DNA of 53,408 nucleotides from Pseudomonadota bacterium (lineage in GTDB: Bacteria; Pseudomonadota; Gammaproteobacteria; Burkholderiales; JAJZUU01). Where the stretch lies: NCBI GenBank assembly GCA_021848325.1, contig JAJZUU010000013.1, positions 1-53,408 of the forward strand, in the 5' to 3' direction. The translations under genes and the position numbers were made by a program. Shown here in pieces: positions 45,172-53,408 of the stretch. Within the stretch, counting starts at the first letter, position 1; every line of letters begins with the position of its first letter. The notes below the pieces were generated by a model. It did no database searches and was not told the DNA's origin. It saw nothing but the letters and a program-made list of their open reading frames with translations.

Positions 45172-46335
45172 ATGAACGAATTCCTTTTTACTTCAGAATC
45201 AGTTTCAGAAGGGCACCCGGACAAGGTCGCGGACCAGGTGTCCGACGCCATACTCGACGCCATCCTGACCCAGGACCCCCGTTCCCGGGTGGCCTGCGAA
45301 ACCCTGGTGACCACCGGCCTGGTGGTGGTGGCGGGCGAGATCACCACCGGCGCCACGGTCGACTACAACCAGGTGGCACGGGAAACCATCAAACGCATCG
45401 GCTACGACAGCTCCGACATCGGCTTCGACTACCACACCTGCGCCGTGCTCACCACCTTCGGCCGGCAGTCCCAGGACATCGCCCAGGGCGTGAACGAGGG
45501 CGAAGGGATGGACCTGGAGCAAGGGGCCGGCGACCAGGGCCTGATGTTCGGCTACGCCTGCGAAGAGACCCCGTCCCTGATGCCCATGCCCATCTATTAC
45601 GCACACCGGCTGGTGGAGCGCCAGGCGGAGCTGCGCAAGGACGGACGGCTGCCCTGGCTGCGCCCGGACGCCAAGTCCCAGGTGACCATCCGCTACGTGG
45701 ACGGGGTGCCGCAGCACGTGGAAACGGTGGTCCTGTCCACCCAGCACCACCCGGACGTGTCCCACCCCCAGATCACCGAGGCGGTGATCGAGGAGATCGT
45801 CAAGCCGGTCATCCCGCCCCACATGCTGACTGCGGACACCCGCTTCTTCGTCAACCCCACCGGGCGCTTCGTCATCGGCGGGCCGATGGGCGACGCCGGG
45901 CTCACCGGGCGCAAGATCATCGTGGATACCTACGGCGGTGCCGCGCCCCACGGCGGCGGCGCCTTCTCCGGCAAGGACCCGACCAAGGTGGACCGCTCCG
46001 CGGCCTATGCCGCCCGCTACGTGGCCAAGAACATCGTCGCCGCCGGGATCGCCGGCCGCTGCCAGGTGCAGGTGGCCTACGCCATCGGCATCGCAAAGCC
46101 GGTCTCCCTGATGGTGAGCACCTTCGGCACCGGCAAGATCGGCGAGGACAAGATCGTCGGGCTGATCGAGCGGCACTTCGACCTGCGCCCCAAGGCCATC
46201 ATCCAGTCCCTCAACCTGCTGCGGCCGATCTATACCCGGACCGCCAGCTACGGCCATTTCGGGCGGGACGAGCCGGAATTCACCTGGGAGGCCACCGACA
46301 AGGCGGAGGCCTTGCGGGCGGACGCCGGCATCTAG
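45172..46335 (+). CDS. metK: S-adenosylmethionine synthetase
   Basis: A 387-residue tetrameric enzyme that makes S-adenosylmethionine from methionine and ATP. Signatures are [17 protein letters not shown] at the N-terminus, [12 protein letters not shown] and [19 protein letters not shown]. The stop TAG at 46333-46335 lies in a CTAG that is duplicated at both ends of a MITE, so the element begins directly after the gene. It heads the methyl-cycle group with ahcY and metF. Confidence 0.98.
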   Translation: MNEFLFTSESVSEGHPDKVADQVSDAILDAILTQDPRSRVACETLVTTGLVVVAGEITTGATVDYNQVARETIKRIGYDSSDIGFDYHTCAVLTTFGRQSQDIAQGVNEGEGMDLEQGAGDQGLMFGYACEETPSLMPMPIYYAHRLVERQAELRKDGRLPWLRPDAKSQVTIRYVDGVPQHVETVVLSTQHHPDVSHPQITEAVIEEIVKPVIPPHMLTADTRFFVNPTGRFVIGGPMGDAGLTGRKIIVDTYGGAAPHGGGAFSGKDPTKVDRSAAYAARYVAKNIVAAGIAGRCQVQVAYAIGIAKPVSLMVSTFGTGKIGEDKIVGLIERHFDLRPKAIIQSLNLLRPIYTRTASYGHFGRDEPEFTWEATDKAEALRADAGI

Positions 46336-46499
46336 GAGCCTGTCGGACTTAAAGGAAATCGGCTGCAAATCCACCTGACCGGTCCATATTTCGCCGCTTT
46401 TTTGGTCAATAGAACGACTATTGACCTGCAAAATCGACAAAATCTGTCCTCGGCCAGCCGAATTTTCGCTTCGATTCTTCAAGTCCGACAGGCTCCTAG
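46332..46499. mobile_element. MITE-like element with CTAG duplication at the metK stop
   Basis: A 160-bp body (46336-46495) is bounded by CTAG at 46332-46335 and 46496-46499. The ends are perfect 15-bp inverted repeats, GAGCCTGTCGGACTT at 46336-46350 and its complement at 46481-46495. Inside, GGTCAATAG (46404-46412) pairs with CTATTGACC (46418-46426) around a five-base loop. There is no ORF, and A+T content is higher than in neighbouring DNA. It separates metK from the ahcY riboswitch and may terminate or attenuate read-through. Confidence 0.78.
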
Positions 46500-46529
46500 C
46501 TTCCAGGGTCCCGTTTTTCCCGTCCCGGC

Positions 46530-48054
<1,525 letters not shown>

Positions 48055-48097
48055 GCCATTGCAACCAGGGCACCGCGGCGCCCGGCGCGCGTTTTCC

Positions 48098-48175
48098 TCC
48101 TTCCCGGCCCCTCTCCGAAAGGAAAGGGGTTTCCCCCCTTCTCCCCCGGGGAGAAGGGCCGGGGATGAGGGCCTG
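48098..48175. repeat. C/G-rich hairpin repeat between ahcY and metF
   Basis: Two stems stand in tandem: CCCCTCTCC with GGAAAGGGG (48109-48128 region, one mismatch, GAAA loop) and CCCTTCTCCCC with GGGGAGAAGGG (48136-48158, almost no loop), ending in GGGCCGGGGATGAGGGCC. Repeats of this wording are scattered between genes in many beta- and gammaproteobacteria. Here it could act as a partial terminator or mRNA-stabilising element between ahcY and metF. Confidence 0.6.
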
Positions 48176-48209
48176 CGGCCCGGTGCCAGACTGCCGAATC
48201 CAGGTCGAT

Positions 48210-49055
48210 ATGAAATCCAGAAAAAAGCACCCGCGCACCTTCAGCTTCGAGTTCTTCCCGCCCAAGACCCCCCAAGGCGTCGAAAAACTGCGCGCCACCC
48301 GGCGCCAGCTCGCCCAGTTGCAGCCGAAGTTCTTTTCCGTCACCTACGGCGCCGGCGGCTCCACCCGCGACCGCACCCTGGAGACGGTGCTGGAGATCCA
48401 GGCGGAGGGCTACGACGCGGCCCCCCACCTGTCCTGCATCGGCTCCACCCGGGACGGCATCCTGGCCATCCTGGAGCAGTATCGGGAGCACGGCATCCGC
48501 CACGTCGTCGCCCTGCGCGGCGACCTGCCCTCGGGCACGGCGGACGTGGGCGAGTTCCGCTATGCCAACGAGCTGGTGGAATTCATCCGCGCCCAGACCG
48601 GCGACCACTTCCACATCGAGGTGGCGGCCTATCCCGAGTACCACCCCCAGGCCCGCTCCGCCCGGGACGACCTGCTCAACTTCAAGCGCAAGGTGGAGGC
48701 CGGGGCCGATTCCGCCATCACCCAGTACTTCTTCAACCCGGACGCCTACTTCAACTTCCTGGACGAGTGCGCGGGCCTGGGGCTGGACATCCCGGTGGTT
48801 CCGGGCATCATGCCGATCACCAATTTCAGCCAGTTGGCGCGCTTTTCCGATGCCTGCGGCGCGGAGATCCCGCGCTGGATGCGCCTCAAGCTGCAAAGCT
48901 ACGGCGACGACATCGCCTCCATCCGCGCCTTCGGCCTGGACGCGATCACCGCCCTGTGCGACCGGCTGCTCACCCAGGGCGCGCCGGGGCTGCACTTCTA
49001 CACCCTGAACCAGGCCGGGGCGGTGTCCACCATCTGGCAGCGGCTGGGGCTGTAG
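48210..49055 (+). CDS. metF: 5,10-Methylenetetrahydrofolate reductase
   Basis: A 281-residue FAD enzyme of the TIM-barrel type that makes 5-methyl-THF for homocysteine remethylation. Key parts are FSFEFFPPKTPQG (catalytic Glu in FEFFPP), SVTYGAGGSTRDRT, VALRGDLP, FKRKVEAGADSAITQYFF and PGIMPI. ATG 48210 fits the family length; the longer frame enters a repeat. It completes metK-ahcY-metF, closing the methyl cycle. Confidence 0.97.
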   Translation: MKSRKKHPRTFSFEFFPPKTPQGVEKLRATRRQLAQLQPKFFSVTYGAGGSTRDRTLETVLEIQAEGYDAAPHLSCIGSTRDGILAILEQYREHGIRHVVALRGDLPSGTADVGEFRYANELVEFIRAQTGDHFHIEVAAYPEYHPQARSARDDLLNFKRKVEAGADSAITQYFFNPDAYFNFLDECAGLGLDIPVVPGIMPITNFSQLARFSDACGAEIPRWMRLKLQSYGDDIASIRAFGLDAITALCDRLLTQGAPGLHFYTLNQAGAVSTIWQRLGL

Positions 49056-49057
49056 TT

Positions 49058-49804
49058 CTAGCCCGGGGCGAGCGGAGGGTCCCCGTCCGCCATCAGCGGC
49101 CTCATGGCGGAAAGCAGGCTGGCGAACAGCCGCGGGTTTTGCGCCTCCATGCCCGCCAGCACCTGCTTCATGTGCATGCGCTCGGTGGGCCCGGCGAAAC
49201 AGGCCGGGCAGTTCTCGTGCACCACCGGCAACCCGGCGCTCCTGGCGAAGGCGGCGGCCTGCCGCTCCCGCACGTAGGCGAAGGGGCGGATCACCCGGAT
49301 GTCGCCCGCGTCGTTGAGGTAATGGGCCTTCATGGTGCGCAGCTTGCCGCCGAAGAAGGCGCTCATCAGGAAGGTCTCCGCCAGGTCGTCCAGGTGCTGG
49401 GCCAGCGCCAGCACCTTGCAGCCCTGTTCCCGCGCCACCCGGTACAGGATGCCGCGCCGCATGCGGGAGCAATAGGCGCAGAACGAATCCCCCTGCATGG
49501 ACCGGGCGGCCTGCTCCACGATGGGCTGGCTAACGTAGAAATACGGCACCCCCAGCTCCGCCAGGTAGGGCTTGAGGGGGGAAGGGTCGTAGTCCGGGGA
49601 CTGGGGGTCCACGGTGGCCGCCGCCAGTTCGAAGCGGATCGGCGCGCGCTGCCTGAGGGCCAGCAGCGCGTGCAGCAGGGACAGGCTGTCCTTGCCCCCC
49701 GACAGCCCCAGCAGCACCCGGTCTCCGTCGCGGATCATGGCGTAGTCGCCGATCGCCCGCCCGGTCTTGGCGAGCAGGGCCTTGGGAGCCTTCACCATCG
49801 CCAT
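49058..49804 (-). CDS. ttcA: TtcA-family tRNA 2-thiolation protein (PP-loop ATPase)
   Basis: A 248-residue protein with the PP-loop SGGKDSLSLLHAL (near residue 35) and the cysteine motif FCAYCSRMRRGIL (near 110), which in TtcA binds a [4Fe-4S] cluster for thiolation of C32 in tRNA. HLDDLAETFLMS and a second Cys pair ENCPACF follow. It is shorter than classical TtcA (about 310 residues), so it may be a TtcA-like paralogue with another substrate. It is 4 bp downstream of the pteridine reductase gene and convergent with metF. Confidence 0.82.
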   Translation of the reverse strand: MAMVKAPKALLAKTGRAIGDYAMIRDGDRVLLGLSGGKDSLSLLHALLALRQRAPIRFELAAATVDPQSPDYDPSPLKPYLAELGVPYFYVSQPIVEQAARSMQGDSFCAYCSRMRRGILYRVAREQGCKVLALAQHLDDLAETFLMSAFFGGKLRTMKAHYLNDAGDIRVIRPFAYVRERQAAAFARSAGLPVVHENCPACFAGPTERMHMKQVLAGMEAQNPRLFASLLSAMRPLMADGDPPLAPG

Positions 49805-49808
49805 GCCG

Positions 49809-50549
49809 CTACAGTTTCACGCTTCTGCCGCCGTCCACCGCCAGCACCTGGCCGGTGACGTAGGGGGCGTCGGCGATCAGGAAATGCACCGCGCGGGCGA
49901 TGTCGTCCGGTCCCCCGGTGCGCTTGAGGATGGTGTGGGAGACGATGCGCTGGCGCGACACCTGGTCGAACATGGGGTCGTCCTCCGGCCACATGATGGG
50001 GCCGGGCGCCACCCCGTTGACCCGCACCTCCGGCCCCAGTTCCCGCGCCAGGGACTTGGTGAGGGACACCAGCCCCGCCTTGCCGGCGCTGTACACCACG
50101 TAACTCTTCATCGGGCGTTCGGCGTGGATGTCGGTGATGTTGACGATGCAGCCGCGGCGCTTCTTCAGTTCCGGCGCGGCCGCCTGGGACAGGAACAGGG
50201 GCGCCTTGAGGTTGGTGCCCATCAGGTCGTCCCAGTGGGCCTCGGTGATCTCCCCCACCATGGTGGGGAAAAAGCTGGAGGCGTTGTTGATCAGCACGTC
50301 CAGGCCGCCGAAGGTCTTGACCGCGCTGTGCACCAGGTTGGGCAGGCCGGCGACCTTGAGCAGATCCGCCTGCACCAGCGCCGCGGACTCCGGCCGCTGG
50401 TCGTTCAACTCGCCGGCGAGGGCGCGCGCCTCCCCCACTGAGGAGCGATAGTGGATCATCAGATTGGCGCCTTCGGCGTGCAGCCGCCTGCAGATCGCGG
50501 CCCCGACCCGCTTGGCGCCGCCGGTGATCAACACGGTTTTGCCCTGCAT
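49809..50549 (-). CDS. Pteridine reductase (FolM/PTR1-like short-chain dehydrogenase)
   Basis: A 246-residue SDR. The cofactor motif is TGGAKRVGAAI with the Arg after the glycine motif typical of NADPH-dependent pteridine reductases. NNASSFFP, the catalytic YSAGKAG (Tyr-x3-Lys) and GVAPGPIMWPEDD are visible. It probably reduces dihydrobiopterin or dihydromonapterin. In Betaproteobacteria it often neighbours the MidA-like gene, as here (divergent, about 106 bp apart). Confidence 0.9.
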   Translation of the reverse strand: MQGKTVLITGGAKRVGAAICRRLHAEGANLMIHYRSSVGEARALAGELNDQRPESAALVQADLLKVAGLPNLVHSAVKTFGGLDVLINNASSFFPTMVGEITEAHWDDLMGTNLKAPLFLSQAAAPELKKRRGCIVNITDIHAERPMKSYVVYSAGKAGLVSLTKSLARELGPEVRVNGVAPGPIMWPEDDPMFDQVSRQRIVSHTILKRTGGPDDIARAVHFLIADAPYVTGQVLAVDGGRSVKL

Positions 50550-50655
50550 CGCGTTCTCCGTTATAGTGCCTCATCCCAGCGCGGCGCCAGCCGGGCGGCC
50601 AGCCGGCGACTCGGTCCGATTGTCCCGGAAATTCGTTAAATTTACCACACCCCCC

Positions 50656-51921
50656 ATGGCGCCACTACCGGAACCCAGCCCCGACGCGCTGCACCACAGC
50701 CGCGAACTCGCCCGTCTGATCCACCGGGAGATCGCCGCCGCCGGCGGCTGGATCGCCTTCTCCCGCTACATGGAACTCGCCCTGTACGCCCCCGGCCTCG
50801 GATACTACAGCGCCGGCGCCGCCAAGTTCGGCGCCGCCGGGGACTTCGTCACCGCCCCGGAACTCTCCCCCCTGTTCGGCCGCACCCTGGCGCGCCAGGT
50901 GGCGCAGGTGCTGGAGCTTACCGGCGGCGAGGTGCTGGAGCTGGGGGCCGGCTCCGGGCGCCTCGCCCTGGACCTGCTGCGGGAGTTGGAAAGGCTCGGT
51001 ACCCTGCCGGTCCGCTACCATATCCTGGAAGTGAGCGCAGACTTACGCGAACGGCAGCGCGCCCTCATCGGCGAAGCGGCCCCCCACTTGCTGGAACGGG
51101 TCGCCTGGCTGGACACCCTGCCCGCCTCCTTCACCGGGATCACCCTGGGCAACGAAGTGCTGGACGCCATGCCCGCCGCACTGGTCCGCTGGCGAGAGGA
51201 CGCCGTTTACGAGCGCGGGGTGGCAAGCGCCGGCGACGAATTCCAATGGAGCGAGCGCCCGCTCGCGCCGGGCCCCTTGCTCGACGCGGCACGAGCCCTG
51301 AAACTCCCCGCGGGCTACCTGAGCGAAATCAACCTGGCCGCCGCCGCCCTGGTGGCCAGCCTGGCGCGGCGCCTGCAAAGTGGGGCGCTGCTGCTGATCG
51401 ACTACGGCTTCGGCGAGAGCGAGTACTACCACCCCCAGCGCAGCCAGGGCACCCTCATGTGCCACTACCGCCACCACGCCCACGCCGACCCGTTCTTCCT
51501 CCCCGGCCTGCAGGACATCACCGCCCACGCGGACTTCTCCCGCATCGCCCGGGCCGGGACCGCGGGTGGGCTGGAACTGCTAGGCTACGCCACCCAGGCC
51601 GCCTTCCTCATCAACTGCGGCATCACCCAACTCCTGAGTGAAACCCCGGTGGAGGATGTAAGCACTTACCTGCCCTTGACCAATCAGGCCCAAAGACTGC
51701 TAAGCCCCGCTGAGATGGGGGAACTGTTCAAGGTTATCGCCCTGGGAAAAGGGATCGATGAGCCGCTGGTGGGGTTTGCGGGGGGGATAGGCGGCATAGC
51801 CTGTAGGCCGCCGGGTTCGGAAAGCGTTTCGCGGGCTGGGACAGCGAAAGATAAGGTACAACTCCCCGAGCCGTCGGCCTCACCCCTTCCTCCGGGTGGC
51901 GCTTGCGATAAAACGAGATAA
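50656..51921 (+). CDS. MidA/NDUFAF7-like SAM-dependent methyltransferase
   Basis: A 421-residue protein of the COG1565 family, whose eukaryotic members methylate an arginine of complex I. The family start (WIAFSRYMELALYAPGLGYYS), SAM-binding VLELGAGSGRLALDLL (near residue 97), ITLGNEVLDAMPA and LLIDYGFGESEYYHPQR are intact. The usual end is around LGKGIDEPLVGFAGG (near 380). The last 40 or so residues are unlike the family and merge into GC-poorer spacer, so the original stop has probably been lost. Confidence 0.88.
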   Translation: MAPLPEPSPDALHHSRELARLIHREIAAAGGWIAFSRYMELALYAPGLGYYSAGAAKFGAAGDFVTAPELSPLFGRTLARQVAQVLELTGGEVLELGAGSGRLALDLLRELERLGTLPVRYHILEVSADLRERQRALIGEAAPHLLERVAWLDTLPASFTGITLGNEVLDAMPAALVRWREDAVYERGVASAGDEFQWSERPLAPGPLLDAARALKLPAGYLSEINLAAAALVASLARRLQSGALLLIDYGFGESEYYHPQRSQGTLMCHYRHHAHADPFFLPGLQDITAHADFSRIARAGTAGGLELLGYATQAAFLINCGITQLLSETPVEDVSTYLPLTNQAQRLLSPAEMGELFKVIALGKGIDEPLVGFAGGIGGIACRPPGSESVSRAGTAKDKVQLPEPSASPLPPGGACDKTR

Positions 51922-52193
51922 GGCGTTAAATCCGATTCAGGGAGGATTGTTCGGTCGGGATGTTGTCGTGCTTTACCCCGATCCGGGTGGGTAACTGTTT
52001 CGGCAGTTTTGGCTTGGTTTCCGGCGGGGGATGGGTGTGCCTAACTCCGGCGCTTAAAGTACCCGTTTGCAAATAATTATATATCGAAAAACAATGCGTT
52101 GCCAAATATGCGGACGGATTAGATCCGTTTTTGATCTAGAATAATGCGTCGTTTAGGATGTCTATTTCACGTTATGCGTTTTAAGGAGGCTCG
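51922..52193. other. 272-bp AT-richer spacer before the transporter gene
   Basis: No gene is visible. A+T content rises from about 52030 (runs such as AAATAATTATATATCG near 52070). Base composition changes here from the GC-rich core to the less GC-rich transporter gene, marking a likely acquisition boundary. A weak promoter may lie at TTAAAG (about 52050) with TATATA 18 bp later. Confidence 0.4.
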
Positions 52194-53183
52194 GTGTCAA
52201 GAGAACAACTAGAAGAAAATCAGATCTGGGTATACGCTGTGGCCTTGGGCTTAGGGGCAGGGCTTGGGTTGTGGCGCCCGACTTTTGGTGAAAGCCTGGA
52301 GTTTTTGATCTCCCCAGTGCTTGCGGTGTTGCTGTACGGAATGTTTGCCCAGATTCCATTCCTTCATCTGCGCGAAGCGTTTGCCAACCGACGGTTTACC
52401 GCAGCGCTGCTTACGGTCAATTTTGTCGTTGTCCCCGTCTTGGTTTGGTTATTGTCGCGTCTTTTGCCTCAACACCCGCCGCTGCTACTCGGGGTATATC
52501 TCGTTCTGCTCACCCCTTGCATTGACTACGTCATCGTCTTTACCCACCTCGGTCGTGGAAATGCACGGCTTGTTCTTGCCTCCACACCTTTGTTGCTTCT
52601 CGCCCAGATGCTCCTGCTGCCCGTGTATCTGTGGCTTTTCATGGGCGAGCAGGCCGCACAGGTCATGAGTGCAGGGCCTTTTCTGGAGGCTTTTCTTGTG
52701 CTCATCGTTTTGCCTCTGAGCTTTGCCTTGGCGACCGAATTTTGGGCGAAGCGCCGCCGCAGCGGCGCAATCTGGCTTGAAGCAACCGCATGGCTTCCTG
52801 TGCCATTCATGGCGGCTATCCTGCTTCTCGTTGTTGCATCCCAAATTGGCAGAATCGAAGAGTCCCTCCCGCTGGTCAGCCAAGCTGTGCCGGTCTATGT
52901 TGCCTTCATGGCCATCATGCCTTTTCTCGCCCGCCTGACGGCGTGCGCGTTTCGCCTGGATACGCAGGCGGGAAGAGCGCTGATCTTCAGTGCGGGGACG
53001 CGCAATTCGTTGGTGGTGCTTCCGCTTGCTCTGGCTTTGCCAGACGCTTGGATTCTGGCGTCTGCCGTAATTGTGACCCAAACGCTGGTGGAACTGGTCG
53101 GCGAGTTGATTTACATACGCTTGGTGCCTTCGGTTATTTTCCGGGAGGCAAGGCACTGCCGCGCTACTTTGACGGATCGCTGA
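52194..53183 (+). CDS. ACR3 / bile acid:sodium symporter-family transporter
   Basis: A 329-residue membrane protein with about ten hydrophobic helices. LLTPCIDYVIVFTHLG contains the Cys-bearing loop typical of ACR3 arsenite carriers, and FSAGTRNSLVVLPLALALP is the second conserved block; family ACR3 proteins pump arsenite or related oxyanions out of the cell. The start is GTG 52194, with AAGGAGG about five bases upstream. No arsR, arsC or arsenic-detoxification gene is nearby. Its base composition is less GC-rich than the rest of the window, suggesting transfer. Bile-acid-symporter-like transport of another organic anion is an alternative. Confidence 0.82.
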   Translation: MSREQLEENQIWVYAVALGLGAGLGLWRPTFGESLEFLISPVLAVLLYGMFAQIPFLHLREAFANRRFTAALLTVNFVVVPVLVWLLSRLLPQHPPLLLGVYLVLLTPCIDYVIVFTHLGRGNARLVLASTPLLLLAQMLLLPVYLWLFMGEQAAQVMSAGPFLEAFLVLIVLPLSFALATEFWAKRRRSGAIWLEATAWLPVPFMAAILLLVVASQIGRIEESLPLVSQAVPVYVAFMAIMPFLARLTACAFRLDTQAGRALIFSAGTRNSLVVLPLALALPDAWILASAVIVTQTLVELVGELIYIRLVPSVIFREARHCRATLTDR

Positions 53184-53242
53184 GCAACGCATAACAAATC
53201 GCTCAACTCGGACGTGCAAAAGCGCCGCTTCGCTCTGCTTTA

Positions 53243-53316
53243 GGGACTAAGGGGTCAGAGCCCTTTCGAATCCCCCACCGGGACTAAGGGGTCAGAGCCC
53301 TTTCGAATTCCCCACC
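53243..53316. repeat. Tandem REP-like hairpin repeat, two 37-bp units
   Basis: Unit 1 (53243-53279) and unit 2 (53280-53316) differ at one base. Each begins GGGACTAAGGGGTCAGAG and contains AAGGG and CCCTT, able to form a stem with a seven-base loop. The second unit runs through the stop codon of the adjacent transposase-family gene, the usual relation of REP elements to their transposase. Confidence 0.8.
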
Positions 53317-53408
53317 ACCCTTGGCCTTCCGCGTCGGTCGTGCCCCACTTTGCGCCCCAGTGCCTGCTCGATTTGCGCTCGGAATCGATCATTCCCCAGC
53401 GGCGTTCC
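53292..53408 (-). CDS. REP-associated tyrosine transposase (RAYT), C-terminal part
   Basis: Only the last 38 codons lie in the window. The tail PLGNDRFRAQIEQALGR and the basic RRGRPR match the end of Y1/REP-associated transposases, single-domain HUH-type enzymes linked to REP palindromes. Two REP-like repeats follow immediately; the second overlaps the gene end and supplies its stop codon. The catalytic HUH and Tyr are off the right edge. Confidence 0.75.
   Translation of the reverse strand, partial: GTPLGNDRFRAQIEQALGRKVGHDRRGRPRVVGNSKGL

Noticed and set aside
53243-53316. CRISPR array suggested by two direct repeats
   Set aside because: The 37-bp units are directly adjacent with no spacers, occur only twice, and lie at a RAYT gene, which points to REP elements.

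Overview
The window reads as one contiguous piece of a high-G+C betaproteobacterial chromosome. The gene orders are typical of that class: secB-grxC-rhodanese, gpmI-envC-ctpA-moeB, argB-nucleotidase-slmA, dapF-DUF484-xerC, hslVU, and metK followed by ahcY (under an SAH riboswitch) and metF. RegB/RegA, MSHA-type pilus genes and a persulfide-sensor-like ArsR regulator would fit a redox-flexible or sulfur-metabolising member of the Nitrosomonadales or a relative. That placement is inference, and the genus cannot be read from the sequence. No rRNA, tRNA or CRISPR array was seen.

Layout. 1-3.9 kb (minus strand): the end of an MSHA-type pilus locus, with a c-di-GMP-binding-type ATPase (MshE), a platform protein (MshG) and two prepilins. 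4-9.2 kb: trmL, gpsA, an SH3-domain protein, secB, grxC, a membrane rhodanese, a PglL-type O-oligosaccharyltransferase and a DUF2892 protein. 9.2-15.7 kb (minus): an RND efflux pump (permease, lipoprotein adaptor, TolC) downstream of an ArsR-family regulator carrying the paired cysteines of SqrR/BigR persulfide sensors. 15.8-21.6 kb (plus): gpmI, envC, ctpA, a small conserved protein and a MoeB/ThiF protein. 21.6-26.2 kb (minus): a chemoreceptor with a secreted Cache-like protein, then argB, a pyrimidine nucleotidase and slmA. 26.4-32.8 kb (minus): a TonB receptor, a PepSY membrane protein with Asp-box repeats, TonB, ExbB, ExbD and a PCu(A)C copper chaperone. 33.0-34.9 kb (plus): regB and regA, divergent from the receptor.

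34.9-44.8 kb (minus): hslU, hslV, a double-STAS protein, a dead ISAs1-type element, an HPF/cold-shock fusion, xerC, DUF484, dapF, a CoA-binding protein, a methyltransferase lacking its cofactor-binding half, and two lipid A acyltransferases. Genes in the block from the second acyltransferase to DUF484 are joined by ATGA stop/start overlaps. 45.2-49.1 kb (plus): the activated methyl cycle, metK, SAH riboswitch, ahcY and metF. 49.1-50.5 kb (minus): a TtcA-like protein and pteridine reductase. 50.7-53.2 kb (plus): a MidA-like methyltransferase and an ACR3/bile-acid-symporter-type transporter of lower G+C. The right edge carries REP-like repeats and the end of a REP-associated transposase.

The most unusual feature is a set of three short non-autonomous palindromic elements (26983-27250, 39497-39631, 46336-46495). 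Each is bounded by a duplicated CTAG or CTTAG, and two of them lie exactly on the stop codon of a housekeeping gene (xerC, metK). The best candidates for new biology are the SqrR-like RND/DUF2892 cluster and the RegBA-linked TonB/copper operon.
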